Source of the DNA: DASSKA01 sp963839365
GTDB lineage: Bacteria; Actinomycetota; Actinomycetes; Propionibacteriales; Nocardioidaceae
Length of the DNA stretch: 64,000 nt
Reading direction: 5' to 3'
Assembly (NCBI GenBank): GCA_963839365.1
Contig: CAWIUT010000010.1
Coordinates: 124,001-188,000, forward strand
Shown here: positions 59,282 through 64,000 of the stretch, in pieces
Position numbering within the stretch: the first letter of the stretch is position 1
How the letters are laid out: every line of letters starts with the position of its first letter
The notes under the pieces: model-generated
Told to the model about the DNA's origin: nothing
Databases searched by the model: none
Seen by the model: the letters and a program-made list of their open reading frames with translations, nothing else
Translations under genes and position numbers: made by a program

Positions 59282-59782
59282 GTGACGCTGGACCGGTTCA
59301 ACGCGGCCCCGACCGACGAGCTGACCCCCCGGCTGCTCGCCTGCTGCGACGTCCCCTCCTGGGCCGGGGCCGTCCTCGAGCAGCGCCCGTACGACGGGAC
59401 CGGCGAGCTGCTCGAGGTCGCCGACGCGGCGGCCCGCCGGTTCACCACGGACGAGGTGGACCGGGCCCTGCAGGCGCATCCCCGGATCGGCGAGCGCGCC
59501 TCGGGTGCGAGCAGCGGGGCGGCCTGGTCCCGGCAGGAGCAGTCCGGCGTCGACCGCGACGCGGCGGCCGAACGGGCGCTCGCGGACGGCAACCGGGCCT
59601 ACGAGCAGCGCTTCGAGCGGGTCTTCCTGGTCTGCGCCGCCGGACGCTCGGCCGAGGAGATCCTGGCGAACCTGCAGCAGAGGCTCGGCAACAACGTGGA
59701 GACCGAGGATGCTGTGGTCAAGGACGAGCTGCGCAAGATCGCCCTGCTGCGGCTCGACAAGCTGGTGGAGGAGATGAGTTGA
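59282..59782 (+). CDS. uraD: 2-Oxo-4-hydroxy-4-carboxy-5-ureidoimidazoline (OHCU) decarboxylase
   Basis: The 166-residue protein has the OHCU decarboxylase features: TLDRFNAAPTDELTPRLLACCDVPSWA, the catalytic H66 in QAHPRIGERAS, and NRAYEQRFERVFLVCAAGRSAEEIL. It makes (S)-allantoin from OHCU. GTG 59282 has GAGGAGG upstream. First gene of the ureide operon; overlaps uraH. Confidence 0.93.
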   Translation: MTLDRFNAAPTDELTPRLLACCDVPSWAGAVLEQRPYDGTGELLEVADAAARRFTTDEVDRALQAHPRIGERASGASSGAAWSRQEQSGVDRDAAAERALADGNRAYEQRFERVFLVCAAGRSAEEILANLQQRLGNNVETEDAVVKDELRKIALLRLDKLVEEMS

Positions 59783-60171
59783 GCGCGATCACCACCCACG
59801 TCCTGGACACCGCGCTGGGCCGGCCCGCCCACGGCGTCCCGGTGCGCCTCGAGCACGCCGGCCCGGCCGAACAGCCCGGCACGCCGCAGAACGCCTGGGG
59901 CGCGGAGAACGCCGGCAGCACGGACGGTCCTCAGGTGCTCGGCGAGGCGGTCACCGACGCCGACGGCCGGGTCCGCGAGCTCGGTCCCGACACGATCACG
60001 GCCGGCACCTACCGGCTGGTGTTCGGCACCGCGTCGTACTTCCGCGCCACCGGCCAGCCCGCCTTCTTCCCCGAGGCCGTCCTCACGTTCACCGTGCAGG
60101 ACCCGAGCCAGCACTACCACGTGCCCCTCCTGCTGTCCCCGTTCGCCTACTCCACCTACCGAGGGAGCTGA
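59779..60171 (+). CDS. uraH: 5-Hydroxyisourate hydrolase
   Basis: A 130-residue transthyretin-related protein: ITTHVLDTALGRPAHGVPVRLE at the N-terminus (H7), and the YRGS C-terminal signature (STYRGS). It hydrolyses 5-hydroxyisourate to OHCU. Compared with the family's usual length of about 110-115, it has an extra segment of about 25 residues (about 28-50, Pro/Gly/Asn-rich) in the loop after the first strands. The start is TTG (59779) within the uraD stop region. Confidence 0.92.
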   Translation: MSAITTHVLDTALGRPAHGVPVRLEHAGPAEQPGTPQNAWGAENAGSTDGPQVLGEAVTDADGRVRELGPDTITAGTYRLVFGTASYFRATGQPAFFPEAVLTFTVQDPSQHYHVPLLLSPFAYSTYRGS

Positions 60172-60172
60172 C

Positions 60173-61093
60173 ATGGCCATTCGCCTGGGGCCCAACCAGT
60201 ACGGCAAGTCCGAGGTGCGCCTGGTCCGGGTGAACCGCGCGACGCCGCGGCACGACATCCGCGACCTGACGGTCTCCACCTCGCTGCGCGGCCGTTTCGA
60301 CGCGGCGCACGTGGGCGGCGACCAGCGCGACGTGCTGCCCACCGACACCCAGAAGAACACCGTCTTCGCGCTCGCCGAGCGCGACGGGGTGGGCACCATC
60401 GAGGACTTCGCGCTGCACCTTGCCGGCCACTTCCTCGACACCGTGCCCGCCGCGGAGGGTGCGCGGATCGAGATCGACGAGCACGCCTGGGAGCGGATCC
60501 CGGTCGACGGCCGCGGCCACGACCACTCCTTCGTGCGCTCCGGACGCGGGGTGCGTACGACGGTGGTGAACGCCGACGCCGTGGGCACAGAACGGCGGGC
60601 GCACGTGATCTCCGGCATCAAGGAGCTCACCGTGCTGAAGACCACCGGCTCGGAGTTCCACGGCTTCTTCAAGGGCGAGTTCACCACCCTGGAGGAGACC
60701 GACGACCGGGTCCTCGCGACGTCGCTGGTCTCCCGCTGGCGCTACGAGGCTGCGCCGGTCGAACGGGGTGACGTGCCGTGGGACAAGGCCTACGAGTCGA
60801 TCGTGGCGCTCCAGCTCGAACGGTTCGCCGAGATCCACTCCTACGCGCTGCAGCAGACCCTCTACGGGATGGGCGAGGCGGTGCTCGAGCAGCACCCGGA
60901 GGTGGCCGAGATCCGGATGTCCGCGCCGAACAAGCACCATTTCCTGGTGGACCTGGCGCCGTTCGGGATGGACAACCCCGGTGAGGTGTTCTACGCCGCC
61001 GACCGGCCGTACGGGCTGATCGAGGCCTCGGTGGTCCGCGACGACGCCTCCGACCCGGGCAACGCCTGGCACGGCGTCCCGGGGTTCTGCTAG
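60173..61093 (+). CDS. Urate oxidase (uricase)
   Basis: The 306-residue protein is a cofactor-free uricase: GPNQYGKSEVRLVRV, DTQKNTVFALAERDG (the conserved T/N region), HDHSFVRSGRGVRTT and a C-terminal NKHHFLVDLAPFGMDNPGEVFYA. It oxidises urate to 5-hydroxyisourate. The ATG is 1 nt after the uraH stop. Called pucL or uaZ in other species. Confidence 0.94.
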   Translation: MAIRLGPNQYGKSEVRLVRVNRATPRHDIRDLTVSTSLRGRFDAAHVGGDQRDVLPTDTQKNTVFALAERDGVGTIEDFALHLAGHFLDTVPAAEGARIEIDEHAWERIPVDGRGHDHSFVRSGRGVRTTVVNADAVGTERRAHVISGIKELTVLKTTGSEFHGFFKGEFTTLEETDDRVLATSLVSRWRYEAAPVERGDVPWDKAYESIVALQLERFAEIHSYALQQTLYGMGEAVLEQHPEVAEIRMSAPNKHHFLVDLAPFGMDNPGEVFYAADRPYGLIEASVVRDDASDPGNAWHGVPGFC

Positions 61094-61095
61094 TC

Positions 61096-62433
61096 GTGGC
61101 CGACCTGGACCTGGTCGTCCGCGCGCGGCGGGCCGTCGTGGGCGGTGCGGAGCGCCCGGCCACGGTGGGGGTGCGCGACGGGAAGGTCGTCGCCGTCGAG
61201 AAGTACGACGCGGGGCCTTCCGGCCCGACCGTCACCCTCGAGGACGACGAGGTGCTGCTGCCCGGCCTCGTGGACTCCCACGTGCACGTCAACGACCCCG
61301 GCCGCACCGACTGGGAAGGCTTCACCACCGCCACCAGGGCCGCTGCCGCGGGCGGGGTGACCACGATCGTCGACATGCCGCTGAACTGCATCCCGCCGAC
61401 CGTGGACACCGACGCGCTGGAGGTGAAGCGCAAGACCGCGGCGGGGCAGTGCTTCGTCGACGTCGGCTTCTGGGGCGGCGCGGTGCCGGGCAACACCGCC
61501 GCGCTGCGGCCGCTGCACGACGCCGGGGTGTTCGGGTTCAAGTGCTTCCTGCTGCACTCCGGGGTGGAGGAGTTCCCGCCGCTGGCCCCGGACCAGCTGC
61601 GCGCGGCCGTGCGGGAGGTCGCCTCCTTCGACGGGCTGCTGATCGTGCACGCCGAGGACGCGGACACCATCGCGCACGCACCACAGGCGCGGGGCCCGCA
61701 CTACGAGGACTTCCTGGGCTCCCGGCCGCCGGCCGCGGAGAACCAGGCCGTCGCTCGGGTCATCGCGCTGGCGCGCGAGACCGGCTGCCGGGTGCACATC
61801 CTGCACGTGTCCAGCGCCGAGGCGCTGCCGCTGCTGGCCGCGGCCCGCCGGGACGGGGTGCGGGTCACCGCGGAGACCTGCCCGCACTACCTGTCGTTCA
61901 CCGCCGAGGACATCCCCGACGGCGCCACCCTGTTCAAGTGCTGCCCGCCGATCCGCGAGTCCGCCAACCGGGAGGCGCTCTGGGACGGACTGCGCGACGG
62001 GACGCTGGGCATGGTCGTCTCCGACCACTCGCCGTCGACCCTGGACCTGAAGGCCTTGACCAGCGGGGACTTCGGGGCCGCCTGGGGCGGCATCTCCTCA
62101 CTCCAGCTGGAGCTGCCCGCGGTGTGGACCGCCGCACGGGACCGCGGCTTCGACCTGGTGGACGTGACCCGGTGGATGGGCTCGGCTCCTGCCGGGCTGG
62201 TCGGGCTGTCGCGCAAGGGTCGGATCGCCATCGGCTGCGACGCCGACTTCGCGGTGTTCGCCCCCGACGAGTCGTTCACCGTCGACGTACGCACTCTTCA
62301 GCACAAGAACCCGCTCACGCCGTACGACGGGCGCCGGCTGTCCGGCGTCGTACGCCGCACCTTCCTGCGCGGGCAGCAGATCGACCTGGATGCCGCGCCC
62401 CGTGGCCGGCTGCTCGAAAGAGGAGGAGCATGA
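61096..62433 (+). CDS. allB: Allantoinase
   Basis: The 445-residue amidohydrolase has metal ligands H62-x-H64 (LVDSHVHVNDPGR), a lysine in VFGFKCFLLHSG likely carbamylated, VTAETCPHYLSF and VVSDHSPSTLDLK. It hydrolyses allantoin to allantoate. Start GTG 61096, 2 nt after the uricase stop. Overlaps the next gene by 4 nt. Confidence 0.94.
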   Translation: MADLDLVVRARRAVVGGAERPATVGVRDGKVVAVEKYDAGPSGPTVTLEDDEVLLPGLVDSHVHVNDPGRTDWEGFTTATRAAAAGGVTTIVDMPLNCIPPTVDTDALEVKRKTAAGQCFVDVGFWGGAVPGNTAALRPLHDAGVFGFKCFLLHSGVEEFPPLAPDQLRAAVREVASFDGLLIVHAEDADTIAHAPQARGPHYEDFLGSRPPAAENQAVARVIALARETGCRVHILHVSSAEALPLLAAARRDGVRVTAETCPHYLSFTAEDIPDGATLFKCCPPIRESANREALWDGLRDGTLGMVVSDHSPSTLDLKALTSGDFGAAWGGISSLQLELPAVWTAARDRGFDLVDVTRWMGSAPAGLVGLSRKGRIAIGCDADFAVFAPDESFTVDVRTLQHKNPLTPYDGRRLSGVVRRTFLRGQQIDLDAAPRGRLLERGGA

Positions 62434-63242
62434 GCTACTACGCGCCCACCGGCGGCCTGCCCGCGCAGACCGACCTCACCACCGACCGGGCCGTGTTCAC
62501 CGAGGCGTACGCCGTGCTGCCGCGCGGCACGATGCGCGACATCGTGACCAGCGCGCTGCCGTTCTGGGAGAGCACCCGGCTGTGGGTGATCGCGCGGCCG
62601 CTGTCCGGGTTCGCCGAGACCTTCTCGCAGTACGTCGTCGAGGTATCCCCGGGTGGGGGCAGCGAGCGGCCGGAGACCGACCCCGCGGCCGAGGCGGTGC
62701 TGTTCGTGGTGGGCGGGTCGGTGTGCCTGACCACGGCCGGCACCACGCACGAGCTGGGGTCCGGCGGCTACGCCTACCTGCCGGCCGGCCTCGACTGGAC
62801 GCTGCGCTCGCAGGACGGCGCCACCTTCCACTGGATCCGCAAGGCCTACGAGCGCGTGGACGGTCTCGACGTGCCGGAGCCGTTCGTGACCAACGAGGCC
62901 GACGTCGCGGGTCAGGAGATGCCGGGCACGAACGGCCGGTGGACCACCCAGCGGTTCGTCGACCCGCTCGACGTACGCCACGACATGCACGTCAACATCG
63001 TCAGCTTCGAGCCGGGCGGGGTGATCCCGTTCCCGGAGACGCACGTGATGGAGCACGGCCTCTACGTGTTGCAGGGCAAGGCCGTCTACCTGCTCAACAA
63101 GGACTGGGTCGAGGTGCAGGAGGGCGACTTCATGTGGCTGCGCGCCTTCTGCCCGCAGGCGTGCTACGCCGGCGGCCCGGGCCGGTTCCGGTACCTGCTC
63201 TACAAGGACGTCAACCGGCACGCCAAGCTGCGCTACACCTGA
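62430..63242 (+). CDS. (S)-Ureidoglycine aminohydrolase, bicupin
   Basis: The 270-residue protein contains two cupin domains. The second is most conserved: HDMHVNIVSFEPGGVIPFPETHVMEHGLYVLQGKAVYLLN, with H/E/H metal ligands. UGlyAH (YlbA/AllE) removes ammonia from ureidoglycine to give ureidoglycolate. AGGAGGAG ribosome site. No allantoate amidohydrolase or ureidoglycolate lyase is seen in the window; they should be elsewhere. Confidence 0.92.
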   Translation: MSYYAPTGGLPAQTDLTTDRAVFTEAYAVLPRGTMRDIVTSALPFWESTRLWVIARPLSGFAETFSQYVVEVSPGGGSERPETDPAAEAVLFVVGGSVCLTTAGTTHELGSGGYAYLPAGLDWTLRSQDGATFHWIRKAYERVDGLDVPEPFVTNEADVAGQEMPGTNGRWTTQRFVDPLDVRHDMHVNIVSFEPGGVIPFPETHVMEHGLYVLQGKAVYLLNKDWVEVQEGDFMWLRAFCPQACYAGGPGRFRYLLYKDVNRHAKLRYT

Positions 63243-63359
63243 CCCGCCCCGGCCCTCGGGCGGCCAACGACCCCAACGACATGCAACTCGGCCCGAAACC
63301 ACGGCGATTCGGCCGCTGAAGAGGGAGGCTGCACGTCCTTGTGGCTTGTGGACAACGAG

Positions 63360-64000
63360 ATGCGCATTTCGCGGCGCGGGGGCAGAGTCCTGCCTGTGCG
63401 CGTGGCAGAGGTGGTACGTCGGATGGGCGGCGTCGCCGATTCCCGGACGCTGATCCACCGCACCTCGCGCGCGAAGGTGCGGACCGCTCTGCGCAAGGGC
63501 GAGATCGTCCGGGACGGCCGCGGCCGGTATGCCCTTCCCACCGCCCACGCGGCTCTTCGCGCCGCCAAGCGGCTCAACGGAATCGTCTCCGGGACCTCCG
63601 CGGCCCTGCACTACGGCTGGCCCATGAAGTCACCGCCGCGCCGGCCCACGGTGACGGTGCCGCGCAACCGCAAGGTCGAGCCCGAGCGGCGGGAGGGCGT
63701 CGACGTGAAGTGGCGGGACATTCCGAGCTAGCACGTCACCGAGCTGGGCGTCACCTCCAAGGCGTGGACGGTGATCGACTGCGCGCGGACGTTGCCGTTC
63801 GACGAGGCGCTGTCCATCGCGGACTCGGCGCTGCGGAACCGTGATGTCACCAAGGCGGAGCTGCTGGAACTTGCGCAAGGCCTCTCCACCACCGGACGCA
63901 CCGAGTGTCTCCGCGTGGTGGAGGCCGCCGACCACCGCGCGGCGAACCCGTTCGAGTCGGTGCTGCGGGCGATCGCCCTCGACGTGCCCGGCCTGCGTGT
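63360..64000 (+). pseudogene. AbiEi/DUF559-type protein, interrupted by an in-frame TAG (partial, runs off right edge)
   Basis: The frame from ATG 63360 (RISRRGGRVLPVRVAEVVRRMGGVADSRTLIHRTSRAKV) has a winged-helix AbiEi-like start. It stops with TAG at 63729-63731, in an otherwise continuous frame: DVKWRDIPS-stop-HVTELGVTSKAWTVIDCARTLPFDEALSIADSALRN. The latter part is the normal continuation of this family and runs off the window. Either a pseudogene or a base error. It is similar in kind to the gene at 20382-21326. Confidence 0.75.

Overview
The window is 64 kb of very GC-rich DNA with short spacers, many GTG starts and many 4-nt ATGA/GTGA gene overlaps. It also holds a block in the same gene order as the mycobacterial hbhA locus (XRE regulator, HBHA-like protein, DUF2516 protein), a DUF222/HNH gene, DUF559/AbiEi-type genes and LPxTG surface proteins. 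Together these point to a chromosomal segment of an actinomycete, plausibly Nocardioidaceae-like. The genus is an inference. I saw no rRNA, tRNA or CRISPR array.

1-14.7 kb is a catabolic island. A leftward operon (VOC protein, GntR/FCD regulator, [2Fe-2S] subunit, molybdopterin hydroxylase subunit, carboxymuconolactone-decarboxylase-like protein, M24/creatinase-like hydrolase) is divergent from a rightward run: a fused E1 alpha/beta 2-oxoacid dehydrogenase, its E2, a Liv-type ABC importer with a LivM-LivG fusion, and an alpha/beta hydrolase resembling 2,6-dihydroxypseudooxynicotine hydrolase. Two TTGGATCC-centred palindromes lie between the divergent operons, and a perfect CRP-type site lies upstream of the importer. 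The substrate is not identified; an N-heteroaromatic or acyl-aromatic compound is my inference.

14.8-36 kb is mostly household and accessory genes. They include an XRE/alpha-solenoid regulator, a secreted Asp-box propeller protein, a PH-domain membrane protein, a DUF559 gene flanked by inverted short repeats, a D-aminoacylase fused in frame to an IS481-family remnant, an SGNH hydrolase, cysDN, a frameshifted DUF222/HNH gene, a TauE/SafE exporter with a cysC-type APS kinase, an asparaginase, the hbhA-like block and a macro-domain gene. The macro-domain gene runs into a 17-copy, 13-bp minisatellite.

36-45 kb carries two paralogous LPNTG wall proteins that share signal region, core, leader and terminator. 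After them come fatty-acid-type dehydrogenases and a type III PKS, methyltransferase and flavoprotein set arranged like srsABC for phenolic lipids.

45-64 kb holds small membrane genes, a nucleoside-kinase-like gene, a frameshifted GNAT, malate synthase with a CitE-like partner, an XRE-cupin regulator, a Dpp/Opp importer and a urate-to-ureidoglycolate cluster (uraD, uraH, uricase, allantoinase, ureidoglycine aminohydrolase). Glyoxylate from ureide breakdown would feed the nearby malate synthase. The window ends in an AbiEi-type gene with an in-frame stop.
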